Shown here piece by piece: positions 16,937-25,994 of a stretch of DNA of 64,000 nucleotides (positions are counted from its first letter, which is position 1; each line of letters opens with the position of its first letter). The notes below the pieces were generated by a model that worked only from the letters and a program-made list of their open reading frames with translations, did no database searches and was not told where the DNA came from. Source of the DNA: Pediococcus stilesii (lineage in GTDB: Bacteria; Bacillota; Bacilli; Lactobacillales; Lactobacillaceae); contig NZ_JQBX01000001.1 in assembly GCF_001437075.1 (NCBI RefSeq), forward strand, positions 107,058 through 171,057. The letters are read 5' to 3'. The position numbers and the translations under genes were made by a program.

Positions 16937-18130
16937 TTAATCTTCCATTAAACCTTTGAATAATCCACTGACATACTGTTCGGGATTAAATGGGCTTAGG
17001 TCATCGACCGTTTCACCCAACCCAACGTACTTAACGGCCAGATGCAATTGGTTTCTAATTGCTAATACAATTCCACCTTTTGCCGTACCATCGAGTTTTG
17101 TTAGGATAATTCCCGTAACATTAGTTGTCTCTAAAAATGCTTTAGCTTGAGTCAAAGCATTTTGACCCGTTGTTGAATCCAAGACTAATAAAGTTTCTTG
17201 TGGAGCGTCTGGAATTTCACGACTAATTACCCGCTTAATTTTATCCAGCTCATTCATCAAGTTAACCTTGTTTTGTAAACGTCCCGCCGTATCGACTAAC
17301 AATAAATCATAATTTTCAGCCTTAGCTTTCTTAACGGCTTCAAACGCTACAGAAGCTGGGTCAGACTGCTCTTTTCCGGCTACGACGTCAACCCCATCAC
17401 GTTTTCCCCATTCTTCAAGTTGTTGAATCGCTCCGGCACGGAATGTATCACAGGCCGCCAATAGAACTTTTCGTCCACGCGCTTTAAAACGTGCTGCCAT
17501 CTTACCGATGCTAGTTGTTTTTCCAACACCGTTAACACCAACGAATAAGAAAACGGTTGGTCCTTCTTTACTGAAGACCAAATGATTATCTTCTGCGCTG
17601 CCGTTTCTTGTATATAAAGCAACCAGCCTTCGAACGATTAATTGTGAAATTTGATCAGGATCAGAAACATGCTCAAATTCAATCTCATCACGAACTTCTT
17701 CACTAATTTCAAGGGCAGTATCAAAGCCAACATCCGCTTCAATTAATGTTTCCTCTAAATCGTCATAGAAGTCATCATCAACGCCAGTAAAATTAGTAAA
17801 AAGCGATGATAGTTTCTGACCAAAAGATCTTCTTGAACGTTCTAGACCACGATCATATCTTTCCGCATCATCTATCTCCTCATTCTTTACAACCCTTACA
17901 TCTTCACGACTTTCCACTGACACTCCCGTCGCAGGAGACTGAGTGTCATCGGATTTCTTGTCGTCAATTGTCTGTTGATGAGCCTCTTTGGGCTGTGTCT
18001 CTGATTCTACCGGTTCCGTTGGAATCGTCATTTCATTTTGAACAGTTGCTTCGGATTGGACTTTTGCTTCCGATTCAACCTGTTTTTCTTGTTGTTCCTT
18101 TTTTTTCTTTCTACCAAAAAACCATGCCAT
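16937..18130 (-). CDS. ftsY: Signal recognition particle receptor FtsY
   Basis: FtsY is the membrane-bound GTPase receptor for the signal recognition particle. The 397-residue protein has a basic start (WFFGRKKKKEQQ), a long acidic low-complexity stretch to about residue 90, then the NG domain with GVNGVGKTT at 198-206, DTAGRLQNK and TKLDGTAKGG. The acidic region length varies among species. It begins three bases after smc ends and leads into ylxM. Assignment against ffh rests on the acidic N-terminus and the missing M domain. Confidence 0.97.
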   Translation of the reverse strand: MAWFFGRKKKKEQQEKQVESEAKVQSEATVQNEMTIPTEPVESETQPKEAHQQTIDDKKSDDTQSPATGVSVESREDVRVVKNEEIDDAERYDRGLERSRRSFGQKLSSLFTNFTGVDDDFYDDLEETLIEADVGFDTALEISEEVRDEIEFEHVSDPDQISQLIVRRLVALYTRNGSAEDNHLVFSKEGPTVFLFVGVNGVGKTTSIGKMAARFKARGRKVLLAACDTFRAGAIQQLEEWGKRDGVDVVAGKEQSDPASVAFEAVKKAKAENYDLLLVDTAGRLQNKVNLMNELDKIKRVISREIPDAPQETLLVLDSTTGQNALTQAKAFLETTNVTGIILTKLDGTAKGGIVLAIRNQLHLAVKYVGLGETVDDLSPFNPEQYVSGLFKGLMED

Positions 18131-18133
18131 GGT

Positions 18134-21100
18134 TTACACCAACTCCCTTTGCTCTGCTTCATCAATTGAAACAGAAACCATTTTTGATACTCCTGATTCT
18201 TGCATCGTCACACCATATAAAACATCAGCTTCCACCATTGTTCCCTTCCGATGCGTAATGACGATAAACTGTGTTGTATCCCGAAATGTCTTAAGATAAC
18301 GGGCGAAACGATCAACATTAGCGTCATCAAATGCCGCTTCTACTTCGTCCAAAATACAAAATGGAACTGGTTTAACTTGTAAAATCGCAAATAATAATGT
18401 GATGGCAGTTAAAGACTTTTCACCACCAGAAAGTAGGCTTAAACGTTGCAATTTTTTCCCAGGAGGCTGAGCCTTAATTTCAATTCCAGTTGTTAAAATA
18501 TGTTCGGGGTCAGTTAATTCAAGTTTAGCTTTCCCTCCACCAAACATTTTAACAAAAACTTGAGCAAATTCGGTGGCAACTTGGTCAAAAGTTTGCTTAA
18601 ACCGTTGACCTGCTTCCTGATCGATTTCAGCAATTGACTGATCCAACTGTTGTTTTGAATCCATTAAATCTTTTCTTTGTTCATTTAAAAAGTTATAGCG
18701 GGAAGAAACACGCTCATATTCATCAATTGCGCCCAAATTAACCGTCCCTAATTCCGTTAATCCACGTTTGAGCAATTTTAGTTCCCGATCCAGTTGTTCA
18801 TCGGTTATTTTCGTTAGAACATTCTTTTGAACGCTTTCAATTGTCTGTCCATACTCTTCCGAAAGTCTGTCAACCGCAATTTCAATTCGATTTTGGTTTA
18901 AAGATTGTTGACGTTCTACCTCATTTAATTGGGAACCAACTTGATTTAAATTTTGTTGTGCAATTTCATAGTCAGCCGTGACTTGATCTTGTTGAACTTG
19001 GCTCAATTGTAGCTTTTCTTGAATTTTTTCCAACCGATGATTCGAGTCCAGAAGCTGCTTTTGTACTTCTTTTAAGCTGTAATGATTAACATTGCTATCT
19101 GATAAACGTTCATCATGATGAAGATTTGCGATCTGTGCTTCGTAATCCTTTAATTGTTGTTTAGACCTTCCAACAACACCTTCTAGATCCTCCAGGCGTT
19201 GTTTTTGTTGCGAAAGTTGTTCCTTTAATTGCGCCAATTCAACGTTTAAATTTGTAATTTGATTTTGCCGCTCGCCGGCATCGTCCGTCAATGTTGCTAA
19301 GGTACTTTGCTTTTTTTCAGTAGCGGTCTTAATCTCTTTAACCTTTGCTTCAATTTCCGCAATCTTACCCTGTAAATTGCCCGAATGATTTTCTTCATCA
19401 TCAATTTGCGATAATTCAAATTGAATAGCCTTTCGATGCCGTTCAAGCTCTTTGATGCGCTCTTCTTCAAGTGCCCTTTGATTAGCTAATTCTGAAAGCT
19501 GTTGTTGATCAATCTGTTGCTCCTTGGTAATTTTCTGCAATTTGCTTTGCGCATCTTTGCCAACGGACAACGTTTTTTGTACTTGTAATTCTTTTTGCTC
19601 TAGTTGCTGTCGCATCGTATCAAATTGTGATTTTAATTTTTTAATTTCCTGATCTTGTTGTAAGACGCCGGTAGTATTTTTTCGAGTCGCCCCACCGGTC
19701 ATTGTACCTCCGATCCCAATCACGTCTCCTTCGAGAGTGATAATGCGGTTTCGACGACTAATTTTTTGAGAAGCAACCACCGCATTTTCCAAAGTATCTA
19801 TGATTAAGGTCGTTCCTAGGAGGTATTGACCAATAATTCTATTTTGGGGCTCGGTTTTGATTAAGTCTGAAGCAACGCCAACAAGACCTGGCAACCGCTC
19901 CAATTCATTCTGAACCGCGGACGTTAATTGGCGAAGCTTTAAAGCATTTTTAGGTAAAAATGTTACCCGACCTTGCCGATTCTGTTTTAAAAACTCAATC
20001 ATTTCTTTGGCAACTTGGTCTGTTTCAACAACCACATTTTGCACTTGATTGCCTAACGCCGTCTCAATTGCAACCGTATATGCTTCCGGTACATCAATTA
20101 TTTCAGCCACAGGACCAACAATTCCCTTAAATTTGGATTTCTGTTTTAAAACTGATCGAACTCCTTGATAAAAACCCGTATGTTCATTTTTTAGATTAGT
20201 TAGCGCCTCTAGCTTACTTTCAACACGGTGCGCCACATTTGAACCATCAAGCCATTGCTGACGCTGTTGCTCGTAGTCGGTCCGCAATTGATCTTGCTGA
20301 ATGGTTAGCTCTTTAATGCGCGTGGCTCGCTGCTTAATAACCGCATCTAGTTCTAAAAATGCTGCTTGGCACCCTTTTTGAGTAGCATGATGATTTTCTA
20401 ACTGCTGCTCCAGTGTTGCAATATCAAACGTAATTTTAGATCGTTGTTGCTCATCTCGCTGCTGATCCTGCAAATTAAAATTATATTGATTTTTTAAGGT
20501 CGTCAGACTTTGTAAGTTTTCGACATAATCGGCTCTTAAATTTTCAATTTCTTGCTTTAGTTTTTGCTCTTGATGTTCTTTATCATTTTCTCTAATTAAT
20601 TTTAAAGCTTCATTTTTTTCAGCGATTCGTTTTGAAAGCTGTGTAAGCTGTTCACGTAATTCTGAACGTTCTCTAGTGCTTTTATCAATCTGAGTCTGTA
20701 TCTCATTTTTTTCTTTTTCTAATCGAAGCTTTTCCTGTTCAGCAAATTTTCGACGTTCCGCTTGCAGATCTTTTTCGCCCTTAAGTTGCTCTTCTAGGCG
20801 ATTTAAGCGGACCAGTTCCGTCTGGGTTTGATCCTTTTGCTTCGTTTGCGCGTTAATCGTTTCTTTAATTTGTGAACGTTGTTCTGATAATGTGGCACTT
20901 CTTGTTGTTAGTTCGCTTAATTGCTCTTTTAACTGTTGCCGCTTTGTTTCTAACTGCGCTTGAATGACCGAGTTCCCATCAATGGTCTTTACCAATTTGG
21001 TCTGGTCCAAAATATCAAACCGTTTTTTTTGCTCAAGATAGTCCTTGGCAACCGCTGCCTGCTGTTCCAAAGGTCGAACTTGTTTTTCTAATTCAACGGT

Positions 21101-21682
21101 TAAATCATTAACCCGCTCCAAATAACCACTTGTTTTTTCTAACTCTTTTTCTGCACGCTTTTTATCCTGCTTATACTCTAGGACCCCGGCCGCCTCTTCA
21201 ATAATGGCTCTTCGTTCTTCTGGTTTACTATTAAAAATCGATTCAACGCGTCCCTGAGAAATAATTGAAAACGATTCACGGCCAAGTCCAGTATCGATAA
21301 ACAGATTCAAGACATCTCTTAATCGACACTCTTGCTTATTAATTTCATACTGACTTTCGCCATTACGAAAAAGGCGCCTAGTAACCATTACTTCGTCAAA
21401 TTTAGAATCTAAAAAGTGATCTGAATTATCAAATATAATCGTTACTGATGCCCGTGCAAGTGGCTTACGTTTCTCGGTTCCAGAAAAAATAACATCGGGC
21501 ATCTTGCCGCCTCGCAAACTTTTGGCCGATGTTTCACCCATAACCCAGCGAACCGCTTCAATAATATTGCTCTTACCTGAACCGTTTGGACCCACAATTC
21601 CGGTAATGCCGTCCTTAAAGTCAATCTTGGTTTTATCCGCAAACGACTTAAATCCACTAATTTCAATTGTTCGTAATTTCAT
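18134..21682 (-). CDS. smc: Chromosome segregation ATPase SMC
   Basis: SMC dimers with ScpA/ScpB organise and separate the chromosome. The 1182-residue protein has Walker A GPNGSGKSN near residue 33, coiled coil to about residue 500, a hinge domain around 510-660 (GVRSVLKQKSKFKGIVGPVA begins it), a second long coiled coil, and the C-terminal signature LSGGEKSLTA with Walker B FCILDEVEAAFDD. The ATG at 21682 was chosen over the TTG one codon before it. It lies eight bases after rnc, as in other Firmicutes. Confidence 0.98.
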   Translation of the reverse strand: MKLRTIEISGFKSFADKTKIDFKDGITGIVGPNGSGKSNIIEAVRWVMGETSAKSLRGGKMPDVIFSGTEKRKPLARASVTIIFDNSDHFLDSKFDEVMVTRRLFRNGESQYEINKQECRLRDVLNLFIDTGLGRESFSIISQGRVESIFNSKPEERRAIIEEAAGVLEYKQDKKRAEKELEKTSGYLERVNDLTVELEKQVRPLEQQAAVAKDYLEQKKRFDILDQTKLVKTIDGNSVIQAQLETKRQQLKEQLSELTTRSATLSEQRSQIKETINAQTKQKDQTQTELVRLNRLEEQLKGEKDLQAERRKFAEQEKLRLEKEKNEIQTQIDKSTRERSELREQLTQLSKRIAEKNEALKLIRENDKEHQEQKLKQEIENLRADYVENLQSLTTLKNQYNFNLQDQQRDEQQRSKITFDIATLEQQLENHHATQKGCQAAFLELDAVIKQRATRIKELTIQQDQLRTDYEQQRQQWLDGSNVAHRVESKLEALTNLKNEHTGFYQGVRSVLKQKSKFKGIVGPVAEIIDVPEAYTVAIETALGNQVQNVVVETDQVAKEMIEFLKQNRQGRVTFLPKNALKLRQLTSAVQNELERLPGLVGVASDLIKTEPQNRIIGQYLLGTTLIIDTLENAVVASQKISRRNRIITLEGDVIGIGGTMTGGATRKNTTGVLQQDQEIKKLKSQFDTMRQQLEQKELQVQKTLSVGKDAQSKLQKITKEQQIDQQQLSELANQRALEEERIKELERHRKAIQFELSQIDDEENHSGNLQGKIAEIEAKVKEIKTATEKKQSTLATLTDDAGERQNQITNLNVELAQLKEQLSQQKQRLEDLEGVVGRSKQQLKDYEAQIANLHHDERLSDSNVNHYSLKEVQKQLLDSNHRLEKIQEKLQLSQVQQDQVTADYEIAQQNLNQVGSQLNEVERQQSLNQNRIEIAVDRLSEEYGQTIESVQKNVLTKITDEQLDRELKLLKRGLTELGTVNLGAIDEYERVSSRYNFLNEQRKDLMDSKQQLDQSIAEIDQEAGQRFKQTFDQVATEFAQVFVKMFGGGKAKLELTDPEHILTTGIEIKAQPPGKKLQRLSLLSGGEKSLTAITLLFAILQVKPVPFCILDEVEAAFDDANVDRFARYLKTFRDTTQFIVITHRKGTMVEADVLYGVTMQESGVSKMVSVSIDEAEQRELV

Positions 21683-21690
21683 CAAAAAAC

Positions 21691-22386
21691 CTATTTTCCG
21701 CGCATCTTTTGAAGAGCCATGTTTGCGGCATTTTGTTCAGCAACTTTTTTAGAATGTCCAGTTCCAGTTGCGAGTTTTTGATTGTCAGCAATCACACTAA
21801 CCGTGAAAGTTAAATCATTTTCAGGGCCTTCTTCAGAGATCAACTCGTAGTCAATTTCAACATCGCCATTTTTTTGAAGCAGTTCTTGCAGCTCAGATTT
21901 ATGATCAATGATGTGATCAAAACGGCCCTCATCTAGTTTAGGAAAAATAACAATCCGAACAAATCGTTCTACGGCGTCACGCCCTTGGTCCAAATATAAT
22001 GCTCCGATAAACGATTCAAAAATATCACAAAGAAGTGATGGACGCTGCCGCGCGCCAGATTTTTCTTCTCCCTTTCCTAAACGAATGTAACGATCAAAAC
22101 GGCATTCTTTAGCAAAATCACTAAAGCTAGCTTCGCACACCATCGCAGCACGAAGCCGAGTTAGCTTTCCTTGTGGCATTTCAGGATAACGTTTAAATAG
22201 GTATTCAGATACTACAATTTGAAGTACGGCGTCCCCCAAAAATTCAATTCTTTCATAAAATTTTAATCCTTGATGTGGATGTTCATTTACATAAGAAGCC
22301 TGCGTAAAGGCTTCATCCAGTAAATCATGGTTCTTAAAATGAATATTAAAGGTTTGACTTAAATCATCTTCTAAAGCTTTTATCAT
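21691..22386 (-). CDS. rnc: Ribonuclease III
   Basis: RNase III cuts double-stranded RNA in rRNA processing and mRNA turnover. The 231-residue protein has the signature ERIEFLGDAVL at about residue 45, the second acidic site CDIFESFIGALYLDQG, and a C-terminal double-stranded RNA-binding domain ending with KKVAEQNAANMALQKM. Length is normal. It stands directly before smc, and a hairpin lies between it and the upstream acpP. Confidence 0.98.
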   Translation of the reverse strand: MIKALEDDLSQTFNIHFKNHDLLDEAFTQASYVNEHPHQGLKFYERIEFLGDAVLQIVVSEYLFKRYPEMPQGKLTRLRAAMVCEASFSDFAKECRFDRYIRLGKGEEKSGARQRPSLLCDIFESFIGALYLDQGRDAVERFVRIVIFPKLDEGRFDHIIDHKSELQELLQKNGDVEIDYELISEEGPENDLTFTVSVIADNQKLATGTGHSKKVAEQNAANMALQKMRGK

Positions 22387-22429
22387 CGATAGTTTCCTTT
22401 CAATCTTTTAGATAAGAATAACTCGGTGA

Positions 22430-22452
22430 CCAATTATATTAATCACCGAGCT
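22430..22452 (-). terminator. Hairpin between acpP and rnc
   Basis: CTCGGTGA and TCACCGAG form an 8-bp stem after the acpP stop. The following T run is broken (TTATTCTT), so it may be a weak terminator or an mRNA-stabilising hairpin. Confidence 0.5.
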
Positions 22453-22468
22453 ACATACGTTATAAAAA

Positions 22469-22711
22469 TTAGGCTTGATGTTTACTGATATAATCTACCG
22501 CATCGCCCACTGTAATCAGGTTTTCGGCTACTTCATCAGAAATTTCAGCACCAAATGTATCTTCTAGTTCCAAAACAAATTCAACAATGTCAATCGAATC
22601 CGCATTTAGATCCTCTTTAAAATTCAAAGAATTTGTAATTTGATCTGGCTTCAATTCAAAACGTTCAGCCAGAATATCAGCAATTTTATTAAATATTTCT
22701 TCCTTTGACAA
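22469..22711 (-). CDS. acpP: Acyl carrier protein (plsX-linked copy)
   Basis: This second ACP has 80 residues with the phosphopantetheine serine S39 in LNADSIDIVEF. It differs clearly from the fab operon copy at 6240-6479, with about half of positions changed by eye. It follows plsX, as acpP commonly does in Firmicutes, and PlsX uses acyl-ACP, so it may serve phospholipid synthesis. Which of the two copies is essential cannot be told from the sequence. Confidence 0.95.
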   Translation of the reverse strand: MSKEEIFNKIADILAERFELKPDQITNSLNFKEDLNADSIDIVEFVLELEDTFGAEISDEVAENLITVGDAVDYISKHQA

Positions 22712-22747
22712 TTTTAACGCTCCTCTACTTGTGATCCCTATAGTATT

Positions 22748-23791
22748 TTAATTGTTTTCGTTTTCTTTGTCTACTTCACTTTGTTTAATACTTTGAAGGT
22801 GAATTTCAAAATAATCAGCTAAGTTTTTCACCAATTTCGAATCAACAATTTCGTGCTCCTGAATCAAGGCGTTTTTAACTTGATTAGCATTGCTTGATCC
22901 ATGTGCCTTAACCACCGGTGCCTTAACTCCTAATAACACGGCACCACCCTGCTTAGAATAATCCATTTTTTCTTTGATTTGACTAAATGCCGACTTCAGT
23001 AATAAGCCGCCCATTTTTCCTTTAACACCGCTATTCATTATTGTCTCTTTAACTAGTTTAAGCATTGAAAGGGCGGTTCCTTCAATGTTTTTCAAAACTG
23101 CATTTCCCGTAAATCCGTCAGTAACTACTACATCTGCCGTTCCATTTAATAATTCACGAGATTCAATATTTCCAATGAAGTTAATTGATTCGTCATTTTT
23201 TAACAATTGATACGCTTCTTTATGAATTTTATCACCCTTATCGTACTCTGTACCATTGTTCAAAAGAGCAATTCTTGGATTCGTAACGTGCATAACATTG
23301 GTGCCATAGAAATTTCCTAAAATTGCAAAATCATGGAGATTCTTAGCCTTGCTTTCAGCATTAGCTCCAACATCAAGCATGGTAAAGTTATCATTATTAC
23401 CCGCTAAACTAGGTAAAGTGGCCGTCATTCCGGGACGATCTAACCCTTTAATTCTACCAATAATAAATAAACCTGCTGCGAGCAACGCCCCCGTATTTCC
23501 TGCAGAGAAAACTGCATCCGCATCTCCATTTTTAACGGCTTGTGCCGCTAGGACCATCGAAGAATTTTTTTTACGCCTAATTGCTTTCACCGGTTCATCT
23601 TCCATCGTAATCATTTCATCCGTATGAACAATTTTAATATTTTTAAAATCAGTCATATATTTTTCGATTTCTTCTTTTTTTCCATAGAGGATAAATTCGG
23701 TATCTGGCAAAGATTCCCGAGCTTCAGCCACCCCTTTTACAATTTCTTCAGGCGCATTATCGCCACCCATTGCGTCTACGGCAATTTTCAT
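22748..23791 (-). CDS. plsX: Phosphate acyltransferase PlsX
   Basis: PlsX makes acyl phosphate from acyl-ACP for the first step of phospholipid synthesis. The protein starts MKIAVDAMGGDNAPEE, diagnostic for PlsX, and has LDVGANAESKAKNL in the middle and GTADVVVTDGFTGNAVLK later. The frame extends seven codons further upstream, but AAAGGAG lies just before the ATG at 23791, giving 347 residues. It follows recG and leads to acpP. Confidence 0.97.
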   Translation of the reverse strand: MKIAVDAMGGDNAPEEIVKGVAEARESLPDTEFILYGKKEEIEKYMTDFKNIKIVHTDEMITMEDEPVKAIRRKKNSSMVLAAQAVKNGDADAVFSAGNTGALLAAGLFIIGRIKGLDRPGMTATLPSLAGNNDNFTMLDVGANAESKAKNLHDFAILGNFYGTNVMHVTNPRIALLNNGTEYDKGDKIHKEAYQLLKNDESINFIGNIESRELLNGTADVVVTDGFTGNAVLKNIEGTALSMLKLVKETIMNSGVKGKMGGLLLKSAFSQIKEKMDYSKQGGAVLLGVKAPVVKAHGSSNANQVKNALIQEHEIVDSKLVKNLADYFEIHLQSIKQSEVDKENENN

Positions 23792-23814
23792 TATTTTTCT
23801 CCTTTGTTGCAAAA

Positions 23815-25842
23815 TTAATCTAAGTTTTGATTAATCCGCATTATTTTTTCTAAATAATTTACTAAATTTCGATATTCCATCTTTTTGGACCAGCCAGGTT
23901 GGCTAACAATTTTTCCAGCGTCAATTTGAGCAGTCTGTAGCGCTCCTAAATCCACGACGGGATCGCCCACCTTAAATTCTGGGACACCAGACTGCTGTTT
24001 GCCAAATAAATCACCTTGGCCACGCATCTTTAAATCCGCCTCAGATATGACAAAGCCATCATTTGTGTCAACCATTATTTGCATGCGTTGCTTACCAACA
24101 TCATTTTTGGGGTCGGCAACTAAAATACAATAGGCTTGTTCCTGACCACGACCAACGCGGCCACGGAGTTGATGCAGTTGTGCTAATCCAAAACGATCCG
24201 CATCTTGAATTATCATTAAAGTCGCGTTTGGAACATCAACACCGACTTCAATAACCGTTGTGGAAACTAAAGCGGCATACTTGCCTTCTTTAAATTCCGT
24301 CATGACTTGATCTTTTTGAATTCCATCCATTTTACCATGCAAAAGTGCAATCGGATGCTGCTCGCCAAAGAAATTTTGCAGTTCGTCGTACAATTCCATT
24401 GCATTTTGTAAATCCATTGCTTCGGATTCTTCAATCAAGGGTGTGACAATAAATGCTTGATGACCTTGCTTAAATTCGCGTGTCATGAATTCGAGAACCT
24501 TATCCCATTCGCCCTTTTTCACCCAACTAGTGATAACCTTTTTTCGACCTGCCGGGGACTGATCAATAATTGAGACATCCATGTCGCCATACGTCGTAAT
24601 TGCCAACGTTCGAGGAATTGGGGTGGCCGTCATCGCCAGTATATCTGGAGCGACACCTTTTTCCCTTAATAGTTGCCGCTGATGGACACCAAAGCGATGT
24701 TGCTCATCAATGATTCCTAGACCCAAATTATTAAATTCAACATCTTTTTGAATAATTGCATGCGTTCCAACTACGATGTCAATATCGCCGTCTTTAATTT
24801 GCTGTAGCATTTCGTCGCGCACTTTTTTTCGAATACCACCCACTAAGAGACCAATTTTTACATCAAAATTCTTAAAAAACTTAGCCAGGTTGTTTGCATG
24901 CTGTTCAGCCAAAATCTCAGTCGGAGCCATTAACGTTGCTTGCATCCCCGCCGTAAGCGTTGCGTACATTGCAATCGCCGCCACGACGGTTTTTCCACTT
25001 CCAACATCTCCCTGTAACAGTCGATTCATGTGCGCCGGAGATTTTAAGTTTGCCAAAATTTCATTTGTAACCCGTTTTTGGGCATCAGTTAATTCAAAGG
25101 GTAATTGCTGAATAAAATCCCGAATTAAATTAATTTGATAATCAATGGCAATTCCATTTTCATCTCGATTTCGAGATTTTACAATTTGAAGTCCCATCTG
25201 AAAGGTCAAAAATTCTTCAAACATCGCTGTGCGACGTGCATCCCGTGTTTTAGCGTCATTAGACGGAAAATGGAGGCTTTTAATCATATCCAATCGGTGT
25301 AGCAACCGATACCGATCAATTAACTGTTCAGGAATTACATCGTAAATAATATCTTGGTATTGATTTAAACCGTCAATAACTAACTGTTGGATTGTTGACT
25401 GGCGGATATGCTTATTAGCAGGATAAACCGGCTTAATATCACTGTCATCACCAACAACCTTTAAGCCGGTTAAACTTCGCCGATTAGCATCCCATTTGCC
25501 ATATACCGCAATTTCCTCATCAGCATTAATTTGATTTTTAATCCACGGCTGATTAAAGAATGTAACCATGACGGATTCATTACCCACCAGCAGTCTAAAA
25601 TTAACCCGAACTTTTTGCCGTCCAAAGCGGGCAATTGTCGGAGCAGTAGCAACAATTCCTTGAAAAGTTACTTTCTGTTGGTCCGCTACTTCTGTTGGAT
25701 CTTTAGCTGCCAAGTCCTCGTACCGAAAGGGGTAGTAGGTTATTAAATCTTCAATTGTCGTTATCCCAAGTTCATTTAGTGCTTGAAATCGTTTCGGTCC
25801 AACTCCTGACAGAACCTCCACCGTATCTGTTAAACTTTTCAT
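23815..25842 (-). CDS. recG: ATP-dependent DNA helicase RecG
   Basis: RecG remodels stalled replication forks and branched DNA. The 675-residue protein has an N-terminal wedge domain (GVGPKRFQALNELGI at the start), Walker A GDVGSGKT at about residue 284, DEQHRFGVHQR, TATPIPRT, and the helicase C-terminal motifs QLRGRVGRG. Length is normal. It lies 27 bases before plsX and follows a hairpin that ends the fakA transcript. Confidence 0.97.
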   Translation of the reverse strand: MKSLTDTVEVLSGVGPKRFQALNELGITTIEDLITYYPFRYEDLAAKDPTEVADQQKVTFQGIVATAPTIARFGRQKVRVNFRLLVGNESVMVTFFNQPWIKNQINADEEIAVYGKWDANRRSLTGLKVVGDDSDIKPVYPANKHIRQSTIQQLVIDGLNQYQDIIYDVIPEQLIDRYRLLHRLDMIKSLHFPSNDAKTRDARRTAMFEEFLTFQMGLQIVKSRNRDENGIAIDYQINLIRDFIQQLPFELTDAQKRVTNEILANLKSPAHMNRLLQGDVGSGKTVVAAIAMYATLTAGMQATLMAPTEILAEQHANNLAKFFKNFDVKIGLLVGGIRKKVRDEMLQQIKDGDIDIVVGTHAIIQKDVEFNNLGLGIIDEQHRFGVHQRQLLREKGVAPDILAMTATPIPRTLAITTYGDMDVSIIDQSPAGRKKVITSWVKKGEWDKVLEFMTREFKQGHQAFIVTPLIEESEAMDLQNAMELYDELQNFFGEQHPIALLHGKMDGIQKDQVMTEFKEGKYAALVSTTVIEVGVDVPNATLMIIQDADRFGLAQLHQLRGRVGRGQEQAYCILVADPKNDVGKQRMQIMVDTNDGFVISEADLKMRGQGDLFGKQQSGVPEFKVGDPVVDLGALQTAQIDAGKIVSQPGWSKKMEYRNLVNYLEKIMRINQNLD

Positions 25843-25927
25843 TTTATCTCCGTCAATTACAAGTGAGTGCTGTGGTTGTTTTTAAATATTCCCAAGATTT
25901 TTACCATTTGATTCCATTTTATCCAAA

Positions 25928-25961
25928 TTAAGCAGCAATTCCAATTAGAATTGCTGCTTAA
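25928..25961 (-). terminator. Hairpin after fakA
   Basis: TTAAGCAGCAATT and AATTGCTGCTTAA form a perfect 13-bp stem with an 8-base loop, 34 bases after the fakA stop. The T run after it is short, so termination may be partial. Confidence 0.65.
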
Positions 25962-25994
25962 TTTATATTTCATAACTTCTTAAACAATCTGCAT

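Noticed and set aside
16956..21752. Plus-strand frames opposite ftsY and smc
   Set aside because: They are opposite-strand shadows of long, well-supported genes and have no start signals or recognisable motifs.
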